Source of the DNA: JAVKDP01 sp040222185
Lineage (GTDB): Bacteria; Bacteroidota; Rhodothermia; Balneolales; Balneolaceae
Length of the DNA: 64,000 bases
Direction: 5' to 3'
Assembly: GCA_040222185.1 (NCBI GenBank)
Contig: JAVKDP010000028.1
Location: 8,539 to 72,538, forward strand
Shown here: piece by piece, positions 9,769-19,650 of the stretch
How positions within the stretch are numbered: the stretch's first letter is position 1
Layout: every line of letters begins with the position of its first letter
The notes under the pieces: model-generated
The model's input: the letters and a program-made list of their open reading frames with translations, nothing else
What the model was told of the DNA's origin: nothing
Databases searched by the model: none
Translations under genes and position numbers: made by a program

Positions 9769-10920
9769 ATGACACCTAACTTTACTTCTCCAGCCTGGAC
9801 CGAAATAGTCCGTTATTTGTTTCAAAAAAGAAGGGCTTTAGTATTAATACCGTTTATCGTTTCCGTTTTAATCGCCATTTTTACTCTCTTCATACCTAAT
9901 AGATATACTTCAGTTGCCAACTTGCTACCAAGCCAGCGGCCATCTCTCGGGTTTGACCTATTTACTGAAGCAGGAGGCCTTAGTTCTTTAGCCAGTTCAG
10001 TTTTGGGTAGCGGAGAAAGTGAAGAGTTCAACCGTTACATAGTATTATTGAGTAGCTATACAACCAGTAAGCAGGTAATTGAGCAGTTTAATCTTATAGA
10101 TCTATATGATGTATCTGGTGCTAAAGACCCAATGAAAGATGCTATGGAGATTCTTGCGGATAGAACAGCATTTGAAAGCCGTGAGGAAGGTAATTTCATT
10201 ATATCGGTTGAAGATAAAGATCCTGAGTTAGCAAAGCGCATCGCGGATTATTACATAGATCTGTTAAATGAACAGAATACCAGGATTGTTTCCAGGGATG
10301 CACGGGGTTATAGGGAGTTCATTGAGAAGCGCTATGAACAGGCTTTGAGTGATGCTGAAACTTTGAAAGAGGAAGTGGTATCATTTCAAAAAAAGTACGG
10401 AGTCTTTGAGCTACCTGAACAGGTGAAACAGTACTTTAGTTTAATTGGTTCTCTTACAGCCAAACAACTTGAAGCAGAAATTAAGCTACAAATGTTAGCC
10501 CAAACAGTCTCAACATCGAGCAGCCTTTATAAAAGTACAAATATCGAATACAAAGCCATCAATAAGATGCTTCAGGATGTTTACACTGATTCTGATAGTG
10601 CCAATATTTTATTGAACTTTAATGATTTATCAGAAATCGGAACGAATTATTATGAGCTTACTTTAAAGGCTGAGATACAAGCTGAGATACAAAAATTCCT
10701 CCTACCAATTTATGAGCAGGCAAAAATGGAAGAAGCAAAGTCACTGCCATTAGTTAGTGTGATAGATGAACCTATTGTGCCTATTATCAAAAGCTACCCA
10801 AGAAGGTCTATTATTGTTATAAGTGCAGGGATATCTGTTTTTATTCTTACGCTGGTTTATTTCATCCTTCGATTTAGTTTCACAAAGAACAAAGCCTACT
10901 TTACTTACTTAATAAGTTAG
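9769..10920 (+). CDS. Wzz-type chain-length determinant / polysaccharide co-polymerase
   Basis: Inner-membrane protein of 383 residues with the Wzz layout: a transmembrane helix near 21-40, a long periplasmic coiled-coil region (about 150-300, including EQALSDAETLKEEVVSFQKK), and a second transmembrane helix near 348-368. It has no C-terminal tyrosine-kinase domain, so it is not a Wzc fusion. It is packed between the Wza-like and Wzy-like genes with 1-base gaps on each side, so the three should be co-transcribed and act in one export pathway. Confidence 0.85.
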   Translation: MTPNFTSPAWTEIVRYLFQKRRALVLIPFIVSVLIAIFTLFIPNRYTSVANLLPSQRPSLGFDLFTEAGGLSSLASSVLGSGESEEFNRYIVLLSSYTTSKQVIEQFNLIDLYDVSGAKDPMKDAMEILADRTAFESREEGNFIISVEDKDPELAKRIADYYIDLLNEQNTRIVSRDARGYREFIEKRYEQALSDAETLKEEVVSFQKKYGVFELPEQVKQYFSLIGSLTAKQLEAEIKLQMLAQTVSTSSSLYKSTNIEYKAINKMLQDVYTDSDSANILLNFNDLSEIGTNYYELTLKAEIQAEIQKFLLPIYEQAKMEEAKSLPLVSVIDEPIVPIIKSYPRRSIIVISAGISVFILTLVYFILRFSFTKNKAYFTYLIS

Positions 10921-10921
10921 T

Positions 10922-12304
10922 ATGATCACGACTTTTTTTAGCTCCAAAAACTTAGAAAATTCTATTCTGATAGTCTTTTTTACGTTAGTGTGTGTAGCGC
11001 TGATCTCTTTTTCGGAGAGCTATTTTTATGTCGTTCCAATTTTGTTTGCTGTCGGTCTTCTCGCATACTTTTTTAGTACAATTGTAGATGGGTTTCTGCC
11101 TCTTTTGTTTATTCTGGTAAGCGTAACAATACTAGAGAATTCACCGGGAATACAACCTATAGAAATTCCCTTCTATCTTATCTCAGGGATTGTAATTCTT
11201 TATGTTTTTATTGAGTTAGTTACAGGCAGATTTCTCATCGAAACAAATCTTGACAGACTCTTTTTGTGTCTTTTATTGCTGCTACCTATTGGTGTTGCTA
11301 TTGGAATTATCAATGGAGCCGCACCTTATCTGGCAGTTGGTGAAACAACTTATTTTTTTGGGGTTCTTGCTTATTTCCCCTTAAGAAAACACCTCAATAA
11401 AAAGCAGTTCGAGTTAATCCTGACTTCAATAATTGGTCTTATTATAGCCTATGTCTTAATCCGTAATATTCTCAATTATCGACAGTTAATTGTTCAGGCA
11501 ATACTATCTTGGCAAGCCGAAAAAGCAAGAGTAGCTGCTAACGAAGTAATTCTAATGATCGGAGCACTTTTTTGTTTAAGTTCAGCAGCGTTAACTAAAG
11601 TAAGAGTAAAACAGTTATTTTTTACTGCAAGCTTCGTACTCTTTTTGGGTGGTTTGATATTAACACAAAGTAGAGGTTATTGGCTGGCATTTGCATTTGG
11701 AGCTTTTCTAATATTCTATTCAATAAATCGCTCTGGTAAACTTCGAATACTACTTACTTTTTTACTGCTTTCTTCATCTTCGATTATAATTGCTAATATC
11801 TTCTTCAGCGACTTTTTAAATGTGATACTGAATGGCTTGCTGGAACGCTTTTCATCAATTGGGTCAACCAAGCTTGACATTTCATTACAGGAAAGAGTCT
11901 TAGAATCTGAAACTGTTTTCAAAATGATGTTAAACAACCCTATAGCTGGCTATGGTTTTGGATATACTTACACAAAGAAGATACTTTTCTATAGTTTTTT
12001 TGAAGAAACCAGCTATGTTCATAATGGGTATTTAGCTATTTGGTTAAAACTTGGATTACTTGGACTTATCACAAACCTCTCTATTTGGATACTATCAATT
12101 AGAAACAGCATAAAACTTTATCGAACCTCAACTGTTGAGAAAACACAGATCATCTCTTTAACAATCCTGGGATCAGTTTTTGGCATCATGGTTGTAAATA
12201 TGACCAGCCCCCAGGTGCTTACATTTGAAAGCACTTTGTTTGTTACAATCTTTTGTGCGTATGTTAGCTCTAGAATGGAAAAACAGACAAAGATTGAAGC
12301 CTGA
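10922..12304 (+). CDS. O-antigen ligase / Wzy polymerase family protein
   Basis: Polytopic membrane protein of 460 residues with about twelve hydrophobic segments and one large periplasmic loop (about 300-350, containing LQERVLESETVFKMMLNNPI and GYGFGYT), the pattern of WaaL/Wzy proteins. A short TQSRGYWLAF segment is typical of the family. It probably polymerises repeat units of the polysaccharide handled by the neighbouring Wza/Wzz proteins, or transfers the chain; the two cannot be separated by sequence alone. Its stop overlaps the start of the next glycosyltransferase. Confidence 0.8.
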   Translation: MITTFFSSKNLENSILIVFFTLVCVALISFSESYFYVVPILFAVGLLAYFFSTIVDGFLPLLFILVSVTILENSPGIQPIEIPFYLISGIVILYVFIELVTGRFLIETNLDRLFLCLLLLLPIGVAIGIINGAAPYLAVGETTYFFGVLAYFPLRKHLNKKQFELILTSIIGLIIAYVLIRNILNYRQLIVQAILSWQAEKARVAANEVILMIGALFCLSSAALTKVRVKQLFFTASFVLFLGGLILTQSRGYWLAFAFGAFLIFYSINRSGKLRILLTFLLLSSSSIIIANIFFSDFLNVILNGLLERFSSIGSTKLDISLQERVLESETVFKMMLNNPIAGYGFGYTYTKKILFYSFFEETSYVHNGYLAIWLKLGLLGLITNLSIWILSIRNSIKLYRTSTVEKTQIISLTILGSVFGIMVVNMTSPQVLTFESTLFVTIFCAYVSSRMEKQTKIEA

Positions 12305-13193
12305 ATTGATCAGTATAATTACCGTTAACTATTTCTCTGAAGATGAAATACTCGAGTGCTATTCTTCTATTATAAAAAATACAGAAATAGATTTTGAACT
12401 GATTCTTGTTTCGAATTCCCCTATTAGAGAAGATTTTAGAAACTCCATATCTGATTTAAAGCTACCGGTTGTTATACATGAAACCGGAACTAATTTGGGT
12501 TTTGCAAAAGCATGCAACATAGGTGCAACATTTGCTACTGGGGAATTTTTGTTTTTTTTAAACCCCGATACCAGATTTCGGAATGATGTGTTACAGAAAT
12601 TATTTGCCTGTTATAGATCAATTGATAATCCAGGTATCCTTGGACCTCAAACTTTCGATTCAAATCAAAACCCTGTTCCATCGGCAAAAAGTGAGCTGAC
12701 TGCAGGATACTTTTTGACCGTCATGTTTCCCTTTATTCATTTTTTCTCTGGCGATAATGGTTTTAAGGTACACTTTATGCCAGGCCAAACAAGTTCGGTT
12801 CCTGTTGTAAATGGTCACGCCCTTTTCATTAGCAGACTTTTATTTAACACTATTGAAGGATGGGATGAAAACTTCTATATGTATTGGGAGGAAAATGATA
12901 TTTGTATAAAAGCTCGCAAAACAGGTAATGAAGTTATCTTCTGTAAAGAAGCCGAACTAATTCATAAATCAGGAGTTTCGACCAGTAAAGTTTTTTTAAA
13001 GATGGAGATTGAAAAGCATCGATCACAACGAAAGTTTGTACAAAAAAATCATCCCAACTTTAACCTTTTGAATAGGTTTTCAGGATGTATCGGTTTCTTT
13101 ATAAGAACCTTAGCTAGTTTGTTTACTTTCAACAGGAAAGAAATACAACGGTTTTGGACTCTCTTTCTTTGGTATACTTTTAGGTATAATTAA
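12294..13193 (+). CDS. Glycosyltransferase family 2 (WbbL/rhamnosyltransferase-like)
   Basis: Cytoplasmic GT-A fold glycosyltransferase for repeat-unit assembly. TTG 12294 gives MKPELISIITVNYFSEDEIL, starting just before the first beta strand, and overlaps the Wzy stop by 11 bases. Starts further upstream (ATG 12261, TTG 12225) only add a basic tail inside the Wzy gene. The motifs NLGFAKACNIGA, FFLNPDTRFRND and GWDENFYMYWEENDICIKAR are typical of the rhamnosyltransferase branch of GT2. The length is 300 residues. The donor sugar is not determined. Confidence 0.85.
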   Translation: MKPELISIITVNYFSEDEILECYSSIIKNTEIDFELILVSNSPIREDFRNSISDLKLPVVIHETGTNLGFAKACNIGATFATGEFLFFLNPDTRFRNDVLQKLFACYRSIDNPGILGPQTFDSNQNPVPSAKSELTAGYFLTVMFPFIHFFSGDNGFKVHFMPGQTSSVPVVNGHALFISRLLFNTIEGWDENFYMYWEENDICIKARKTGNEVIFCKEAELIHKSGVSTSKVFLKMEIEKHRSQRKFVQKNHPNFNLLNRFSGCIGFFIRTLASLFTFNRKEIQRFWTLFLWYTFRYN

Positions 13194-13218
13194 ATAGTAA
13201 GGTTATTCTACCTGCATA

Positions 13219-14322
13219 ATGAAGGATATACTTATAGTCGATTTTAATGCAACGGCGCCTGTTTACACCGCCTACTTTTGTGACGCTTTAGTAAAAGCTG
13301 GGCTCAGAGTTGATATTTTATCTCCTCAAAATAAAGAAGCACTTAGTGTTTTAGACTTCCTCGATCTTAATTTTCTGTCTAAGATAGAGTCCACGAGGTC
13401 TTCTTCATTAAAAGCTTCTATGTACATCTATTACTGGAGTAGAGTACTAAAAATTGCTAAAAACTATAAAGCGATTCATTTCCAATGGTTTCCTTTGCTA
13501 AGTAAAAGTCCCTTCGACTATTTCATGCTTCAAAGATTAGAGAGACAAAACAGCAATCTTTTTTACACTGTCCATAACTGTTTACCCCACGAAGATCGGT
13601 CTCAAAAAACTTTTTCAAGATATAAAAAGATATACGAGATGATACCTAACCTTGTAGTTCACACTTCTGCTACTAAGGAAGAGTTAATTTCTAAATTTGG
13701 GATACAGAGCGAGAGAATTACTAAGATAAATCATGGCCCTTTCTATAAAGAATTAGCTTTCAAACCGGATCATTTACCTGATCCTAAAAAGATTACTCTT
13801 GGAATGATTGGACATATTCGACCTTATAAAGGGTATGAAGATGCCTTCACTTTAGTTAAACAAGCTAAAGGCACGGATAACGAATTTAACTTATCTATTT
13901 CTGGCGGTGGCAAGAAAGAGTACATTGATAAATTAAAAAGTTGTATCAAAAAACTTGATCTAACAGAGCATGTAACCATTAACCATGGGTACATCAAAAC
14001 CAAAGCACTTATCAAGTTACACCATGAGGTTGACGCCATTCTAGCTCCTTATAAAAGAATCGATCAGAGCGGGGCCGTTATTACAGCTCTATCATTAGGA
14101 ATTCCAGTTTTAGGATACTCTATTGGCGGGATTTCTCAGGTTATTTCAAATAAGTACAACGGATACCTATCTAAAAAAAATGAACCAGAAGGATTATTAA
14201 ACGGAATAAAGTGGCTTCAAAACAATTCTAAAAAGGATATATATGAAAACTGTATTAAAAGTACAGACTCATTTTCCTGGGGAGTTTCAGCACAAGCTTT
14301 GAAGCCTAAATACCTCTCTTAA
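13219..14322 (+). CDS. Glycosyltransferase family 4-like protein
   Basis: GT-B fold glycosyltransferase of 367 residues. The N-terminal half begins MKDILIVDFNATAPVYTAYF. The C-terminal half carries LGMIGHIRPYKGYEDAF and an acceptor/nucleotide site region near LAPYKRIDQSGAVITALSLG, as in GT4 enzymes. The donor sugar is unknown. It is 25 bases after the GT2 gene. Its TAA stop (14320-14322) interlocks with the stop of the convergent wzx gene through a 4-base TTAA overlap. Confidence 0.8.
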   Translation: MKDILIVDFNATAPVYTAYFCDALVKAGLRVDILSPQNKEALSVLDFLDLNFLSKIESTRSSSLKASMYIYYWSRVLKIAKNYKAIHFQWFPLLSKSPFDYFMLQRLERQNSNLFYTVHNCLPHEDRSQKTFSRYKKIYEMIPNLVVHTSATKEELISKFGIQSERITKINHGPFYKELAFKPDHLPDPKKITLGMIGHIRPYKGYEDAFTLVKQAKGTDNEFNLSISGGGKKEYIDKLKSCIKKLDLTEHVTINHGYIKTKALIKLHHEVDAILAPYKRIDQSGAVITALSLGIPVLGYSIGGISQVISNKYNGYLSKKNEPEGLLNGIKWLQNNSKKDIYENCIKSTDSFSWGVSAQALKPKYLS

Positions 14323-15812
14323 CTTTCCACTGATAAAGACTTATTCAATAGTTTTCGAATAAAGCTAAAGTTTATAACTAGTAATAAAGCAATAGAAACT
14401 ATTACTGTTATTATAAGTCTATCCCCACTCACGAATAATGGTAAGCTTATTAATAAGGCGCCTATTCCCATCGGAATAACAATGTTGGTGAAATACTCTT
14501 TTTTATTTTCAATTTGAGAAAGAACACCCCAAATAAGTAGAAGTGTATCAATGGCTGTAATACCTAGCGCTACTAGTGCTATATGATTTATAGTTCCAAA
14601 GCCACTTACATACTTTAAAGCTAAGATAAATAGTACTACCTCCAACAAGTGGAATTTCGCAGTCAAATCAGGCCGGTTTACTCCGTGTAGAAATGAAGCA
14701 GGAACATAGGAGCCACCTCTAATAAAATAAATAATACAAAATACATGAGCTACAAAAGTGCTCTGGGCTACAAAACTCTCCCCTAACCATGCCTTTATCC
14801 CAAATGGAGCAGTAGCAGATACTATTAAAAGAATAGGAAATAGAAGAATAAGAACGGCTCTGTTACTTTGCAGAAAGAGTTTATCTCTACGACTAACCGA
14901 AGATTCGCTAAGAGTTGAAAAAGCAGGAAAAAGAACTGCAACTACGGCAGAAGGAATTATCATTGTTTTTGATAATACCTCAAGCGGGGCGCTATAGAAG
15001 GTTACTGCTTTAACTGATAAAAAAGCACCAATAAAATATCTATCTAACTGTGCCATCAGTGGCCCTAATATGCTTGAAACAGTGACCCACTTACCAAATC
15101 CAATCATCTCTTTTAGATATCCCAATTCGAAGTGTATTCCTTTTTTTAGGCTGGTTTCTGTATTTAGAGCCATTACCATTAGGAAAATAAATACTAATAT
15201 TTTTACAGCTAAAAGCCCCAAAACCACCCATTCAATACTATTTTTTAAGTATAGAACTATAACTAATGGTAGCAGATAGTTTAAAAATGAATTTATGCCT
15301 TGTATAAAGCTGATTGCATTGAACTTTTGTAATGATTCCATCACTGCTCTAAAGCCCGAGGCGCTTATTATAAATGGAATAGTATATGATGTGTAAACTA
15401 AAGCCTTATAAGCTTCTTCCTTCAGTTCATTTTCAATTTCGAAAACTGTATATACCAACCATTTCGACAGGCCAAGACTTACTAACCCTGCAAAAATGCC
15501 CATTATTGATATAAAAATTACTCCTGTCCAAACAACTTTATTAATTTCAGTGTATTCTTGCTTCGCTATTTTATCTGAGATTAAGCGTACGAGTGCAGGA
15601 CTCATCCCTAAATTGAACATTGATAAATAGCTTATTACAACCCAGATTAAAGCTAAAACCCCAAAACGTGCTTCACCAAGTGCGCTAATTAATACAGGAA
15701 TGGCAAACAATCCTATGAAAAGAGGAAGAACCTTCGCAAAAAGACTAAGGATTATATTTTTGCTTAGCCTATTATATCGAGTCAGACCTTGATATTTTTC
15801 TGTTTCACCCAA
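14319..15812 (-). CDS. Wzx-type polysaccharide flippase
   Basis: Inner-membrane protein of 497 residues with about 12-14 hydrophobic helices throughout, beginning near NIILSLFAKVLPLFIGLFAI, as in the MATE/PST superfamily flippases that move lipid-linked repeat units outward. It lies in the middle of the polysaccharide locus but points against the preceding genes, so it must have its own promoter. The only room is a 20-base gap to the divergent methyltransferase start, or within that gene. Confidence 0.87.
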   Translation of the reverse strand: MGETEKYQGLTRYNRLSKNIILSLFAKVLPLFIGLFAIPVLISALGEARFGVLALIWVVISYLSMFNLGMSPALVRLISDKIAKQEYTEINKVVWTGVIFISIMGIFAGLVSLGLSKWLVYTVFEIENELKEEAYKALVYTSYTIPFIISASGFRAVMESLQKFNAISFIQGINSFLNYLLPLVIVLYLKNSIEWVVLGLLAVKILVFIFLMVMALNTETSLKKGIHFELGYLKEMIGFGKWVTVSSILGPLMAQLDRYFIGAFLSVKAVTFYSAPLEVLSKTMIIPSAVVAVLFPAFSTLSESSVSRRDKLFLQSNRAVLILLFPILLIVSATAPFGIKAWLGESFVAQSTFVAHVFCIIYFIRGGSYVPASFLHGVNRPDLTAKFHLLEVVLFILALKYVSGFGTINHIALVALGITAIDTLLLIWGVLSQIENKKEYFTNIVIPMGIGALLISLPLFVSGDRLIITVIVSIALLLVINFSFIRKLLNKSLSVES

Positions 15813-15832
15813 CCTAAATACTAAATTTGATT

Positions 15833-16768
15833 ATGTACGATTGCCCAATTTGCGACAACGCCAAAGGTAATAGACTTTTTTCTGCTAAAGAAATGATGTT
15901 TGGTCTTAGAGATGACTTTGAGTATGTAGAATGTGCAAACTGCGAGTGCCTTCGAATTTCGAATATACCAGAAAACTTGGGGGATTACTATCCAGATAAC
16001 TATTACTCACTTTCTCATTCACAAATTTCAAAATTGAAGCTTTTTTTAAAAAGGCAACGAGGAAGATATTCGTTAAACATGAAAAATATTGGAGGTAAAT
16101 TACTTACTTATGCCTGGGGAGAGCCTGTTGTTACAAGCTGGTTAAAGGGACTAAACCTAAACCTTGAGTCAAAAATTCTGGATGTTGGAAGTGGATTAGG
16201 TTCTCATCTTAAAGAACTCCACAATATAGGGTTTCAAGACCTTACAGGGGTAGATCCTTTTATTAAAAAAACCAAGATTTACTCTGATCAATTCAGAATT
16301 CTAAAGAAAAACCTGAATGAAATTGAAGGGCCTTTCGATTTTATAATGATGAATCATAGCTTAGAACATATTTATGATCAATTTGAGACTTTGACCCAAA
16401 TCAATCGCCTTCTAAAGGATGATGGGCATGCATTAATCAGAATTCCATTAACAGGTACTTTTGCATGGAAAAAGTATAAGTCGAACTGGGTACAGCTAGA
16501 TGCTCCAAGGCATCTTTTTCTGCATTCGAAAGAAAGTTTCTCCATACTAGCAAAAAAAACCAACTTCGATATCAAAAAGATAGTTTTTGATTCTACTGAA
16601 TTTCAATTCACAGGAAGTGAGGGCTATTTACAAGGTAAAGCTCTAACCGAATCTGAGGAAAGTATTTTCACTCGTAAAGAAATAAATGAGTTCAAAGAAA
16701 AGGCCCAAACTTTGAATAATGACATGGATGGTGATCAGGCCTGTTTCTTTTTACAAAAAACTAACTAA
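15833..16768 (+). CDS. Class I SAM-dependent methyltransferase with N-terminal zinc ribbon
   Basis: 311 residues from ATG 15833 (a TTG two codons upstream is also in frame). The N-terminus has a CPIC...CANC pair (about residues 3-36) that should bind zinc, as in sugar and nucleotide-sugar C-methyltransferases and Methyltransf_23 proteins. A Rossmann SAM site follows (SKILDVGSGLGSHLKEL), then MMNHSLEHIYD. Placed in a polysaccharide locus, methylation of a sugar or glycolipid is plausible but not shown. It is divergent from wzx and its stop overlaps the stop of the next, convergent methyltransferase by 4 bases. Confidence 0.78.
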   Translation: MYDCPICDNAKGNRLFSAKEMMFGLRDDFEYVECANCECLRISNIPENLGDYYPDNYYSLSHSQISKLKLFLKRQRGRYSLNMKNIGGKLLTYAWGEPVVTSWLKGLNLNLESKILDVGSGLGSHLKELHNIGFQDLTGVDPFIKKTKIYSDQFRILKKNLNEIEGPFDFIMMNHSLEHIYDQFETLTQINRLLKDDGHALIRIPLTGTFAWKKYKSNWVQLDAPRHLFLHSKESFSILAKKTNFDIKKIVFDSTEFQFTGSEGYLQGKALTESEESIFTRKEINEFKEKAQTLNNDMDGDQACFFLQKTN

Positions 16769-17511
16769 TTACCACTTGTAATCTTCTTGAAAAGCTTAAG
16801 CAATACAGCTCCCAGTCCAACTCGCTCTTTTTGATATATAACTTCTGTTCGTATTTCAGCTTGTGAGATATTAGTATCGGAAGCTATTTTACGAGCTATA
16901 GCCCAGTTGTCTATCTCAACAAACTCACCATATCTGGAGTCTTTTTTAACGAGTAGCTCATATACTTTCCTGATTTGCGGAGTTTTCCGTTCTTCTTCCG
17001 GCATATTCTTAACATAATCTGTCTTACGGAGTGTAGGACTTGTGTCATATGTCCAGTCCAGGTCATCGAAAACCACTAATCCGCCAGGTTTTAAAAGTTT
17101 ATCTACTAATAAGAAAGCAAAACCATCCGTAAACCAATCATGTGCTCCATCGATGTAACAGAAATCAAACTCAGGAGCTGCTTCCATTTCTATCATTTTC
17201 ATCAATCGCCATATATATGATGTTGGTTCATAGTATACTTCAACGAACTTATCTAATCCCAACCTTTCGAGTAGCTCCTCTACATTGGGTTTTGCATCTT
17301 TAGCATTAGCTAAATCGATGGTTGTAATTTTTCCCCCTCCCAGATCATCTAGTGCCCCGGCCATATAACAGGTTGAAACTCCATGTCGAAATCCAAGCTC
17401 AAGTATATTCTGAGACTTATTTTCGATTATCAGTTTCGAAATAGCTTTAGCCTGGGAAAAGTCCATATGAGGTATTCCCTCTACTACTTTCCGTATTTTT
17501 TCAATATCCAT
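16765..17511 (-). CDS. Class I SAM-dependent methyltransferase (Methyltransf_24 / CmcI-like)
   Basis: 248 residues with SAM-binding motif NILELGFRHGVSTCYMAGAL (about 35-54), an acidic strand GKITTIDLANA, and DFCYIDGAHDWFTDGFAFLL followed by VVFDDLDWT, the metal-supported pattern of Methyltransf_24 O-methyltransferases. Many relatives methylate sugars in surface polysaccharides. It is downstream of the GT2 gene on the minus strand with a 43-base gap, so it is probably the last gene of that operon. The substrate is unknown. Confidence 0.75.
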   Translation of the reverse strand: MDIEKIRKVVEGIPHMDFSQAKAISKLIIENKSQNILELGFRHGVSTCYMAGALDDLGGGKITTIDLANAKDAKPNVEELLERLGLDKFVEVYYEPTSYIWRLMKMIEMEAAPEFDFCYIDGAHDWFTDGFAFLLVDKLLKPGGLVVFDDLDWTYDTSPTLRKTDYVKNMPEEERKTPQIRKVYELLVKKDSRYGEFVEIDNWAIARKIASDTNISQAEIRTEVIYQKERVGLGAVLLKLFKKITSGN

Positions 17512-17554
17512 TTTTGACTTGAAGGATTAGTATTTAACAAAGGAATCATGTTTA

Positions 17555-18568
17555 TCACCAACTTGAGGATCTGGTAAATGTTCTTTTCAACAATTGAAAA
17601 GTGAATCCCAAAAAATGAGCGCTCTGCATGATAATAATACTTATGTAAGTATGAATCGCTTTAACAATAAAACCTGGAGCTTTTCTTGTAGCTCTCCAAA
17701 CTTCCGTTTTGAACAATTTACGATTGACAACTACTATTCTGAAAGATTCAACAAGAGCTACAAAAGCGATTAACGATATCACCTCAATTGAGTAAAGATA
17801 GTTCGACAATACAAAATCAAGAAGCAAGTAAAGTATCAGTAGAATCATAAATGCAAAAGGCAACAACCCTCTAACCGGACTCAAAGATGGATGTAATATT
17901 GTCGTCAAAAACCTTCCCCTTCCATATCTGAAATACTGTTTGAATAATTTCTTAAGAGACTCTCGTGGGAAATACCAACTTTTGATATTAGGACTAATAA
18001 AAACACATTCTCCAAATCTTTCGATCAACCGAAGGTTTAACTCAGAATCCTGGTTAGTAATATTCTCAGTATTAAACCCTCCAATATCTCTCAGATCTAT
18101 GGTTCTGAAACAACCTAGAAAAACAGTATCACCATATCCCTCGTAAGTTTCATCCATATACTTTGCACCACCGTTCCCAAAGAAACTTTTTACTGCCAAA
18201 GCTATTCCAGACTGAACACTGTTTGCTGCCATATATCGCTGAGCTCCACCTACATTCCTTGCTCCGGTAGTTTGTAAAACCTCAACACTATTACTCAGGT
18301 AGTTATCGTCGTAATAACAATGCCCATCAGCTCTAAGAAATACTTCTCCTTTTGCTTCCTCGATCATTTTATTTAATCCGAAAGACTGGAATTTTTCAGG
18401 GTTTTCTATGAGCTTAACTCTTTCATCTTTTTTTGACAGCTCAGAAACAATTTCTCTGGTTAAATCTGAGCTTCCCCCATCGGCTATCAATATCTCAACT
18501 AAGTTGCTATAATTTGATGCTAAAAAGCCAAGTATAACTCTTTCAATGTGTTCTTCTTCATTGAACAC
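17555..18568 (-). CDS. Glycosyltransferase family 2, ExoA-like, with C-terminal membrane helices
   Basis: GT2 enzyme with FNEEEHIERVI, LIADGGSSDLT and LRADGHCYYDD (DxD-like metal site), then a membrane part (about 235-300 and again near 315-337), resembling succinoglycan ExoA-type transferases. The 5' end is odd. GTG 18568 is the first conventional start, yet the frame continues upstream and encodes the conserved first beta strand (QFPSVTIGIP directly before VFNEEE) up to a stop at 18638-18640, with no ATG, GTG or TTG in that stretch. The real start may be CTG 18628 or ATT 18625, so the coordinates given may be about 20 codons short. Confidence 0.82.
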   Translation of the reverse strand: MFNEEEHIERVILGFLASNYSNLVEILIADGGSSDLTREIVSELSKKDERVKLIENPEKFQSFGLNKMIEEAKGEVFLRADGHCYYDDNYLSNSVEVLQTTGARNVGGAQRYMAANSVQSGIALAVKSFFGNGGAKYMDETYEGYGDTVFLGCFRTIDLRDIGGFNTENITNQDSELNLRLIERFGECVFISPNIKSWYFPRESLKKLFKQYFRYGRGRFLTTILHPSLSPVRGLLPFAFMILLILYLLLDFVLSNYLYSIEVISLIAFVALVESFRIVVVNRKLFKTEVWRATRKAPGFIVKAIHTYISIIIMQSAHFLGFTFQLLKRTFTRSSSW

Positions 18569-18696
18569 CGGTATCCCAATCGTTACAGAGGGAAATTGCT
18601 TACTATCTTCTTTTTTTTGACTAATCAGTACTTGTACTTATAAATTTTTCTGCAGTCCGCATTAGGGAACTAGTGTAAAGCTTTTACAGCTATTTT

Positions 18697-19650
18697 TTAA
18701 ACTCTATTTCCTCCACTTAGCAAATATAAAGCAGCCATCCTGACTGCAACCCCATTTGTAACTTGGTCCAAAATTACAGCTCTATTGCTATCTGCTACCT
18801 CGCTTTCCATTTCAACACCACGATTTATCGGCCCTGGATGCATTATTTTAAAATCAGGGAACTTGTCAAGATGCTTCAACTTTATTCCAAATCGCTCATG
18901 ATATTCCCTTAGTGTTGGAAATAACTCTGTCCCTGCATCTTGCCTTTCCAATTGAATCCTTAAGGCCATCGCTATATCGCACCATGAAAGTGTTTCTTCG
19001 AGGTCATATGAAACACTAACTCCCAAATCTTCAATATGCACTGGCATCAACGTTTTAGGACCACAAAGCACTACCTCAGCACCTAGTTTTGTTAACCCAA
19101 TAATGTTTGATCTAACAACCCTACTGTGGGCGATATCCCCAATAATTGCAACTTTTCTACCTTCCAGGTTTGGGTGTATTTGCTGCATCGTAAACATATC
19201 CAACAAGGCTTGAGTAGGATGTTCATGCGCCCCATCACCTGCATTGAGAATTGCCGCATCTACACATTGGGTAAGAAAATGAGGTACTCCCGGACTCTTA
19301 TGCCTAACTACCACCATATCAATTTTCATCGAACTGATATTCTGAATAGTGTCTTTTAGAGACTCTCCTTTCTTGGTGCTTGAAGTGCTCGCTGAGAAAT
19401 TTACTACATCAGCACCCATACGTTTTTGCGCTAACTCAAAGGATAGTCTTGTCCTGGTACTATTTTCATAAAAGAGGTTAACAATTGTTTTATCTCTTAA
19501 CGTTGGTACTTTGGGAACCGGGCGATCTAAAATTTCTCTGAATGAGCGGGCCTGTTCTAGCACATATAAAATATCTTCTTTAGAATAATCGGTAAGCCCC
19601 AGCAAATGCTTTTGCTTAAACTCATATGAATCTGGTAAACTATTCACCAT
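18697..19650 (-). CDS. pyrB: Aspartate carbamoyltransferase catalytic chain
   Basis: Joins carbamoyl phosphate and aspartate, the first committed step of pyrimidine synthesis. The 317-residue length is typical. Carbamoyl-phosphate loop YENSTRTRLSFELAQKRMGA, the SSTKKGESLKDT loop, GDGAHEHPTQALLD and HPGPINRGVE are all present and intact. Start ATG 19650 has a strong GGAGGG ribosome site just upstream and overlaps the pyrR stop by 11 bases; an in-frame TTG lies four codons earlier. No regulatory chain (pyrI) is nearby. Overlap with pyrR implies joint control by uridine nucleotides. Confidence 0.96.
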   Translation of the reverse strand: MVNSLPDSYEFKQKHLLGLTDYSKEDILYVLEQARSFREILDRPVPKVPTLRDKTIVNLFYENSTRTRLSFELAQKRMGADVVNFSASTSSTKKGESLKDTIQNISSMKIDMVVVRHKSPGVPHFLTQCVDAAILNAGDGAHEHPTQALLDMFTMQQIHPNLEGRKVAIIGDIAHSRVVRSNIIGLTKLGAEVVLCGPKTLMPVHIEDLGVSVSYDLEETLSWCDIAMALRIQLERQDAGTELFPTLREYHERFGIKLKHLDKFPDFKIMHPGPINRGVEMESEVADSNRAVILDQVTNGVAVRMAALYLLSGGNRV

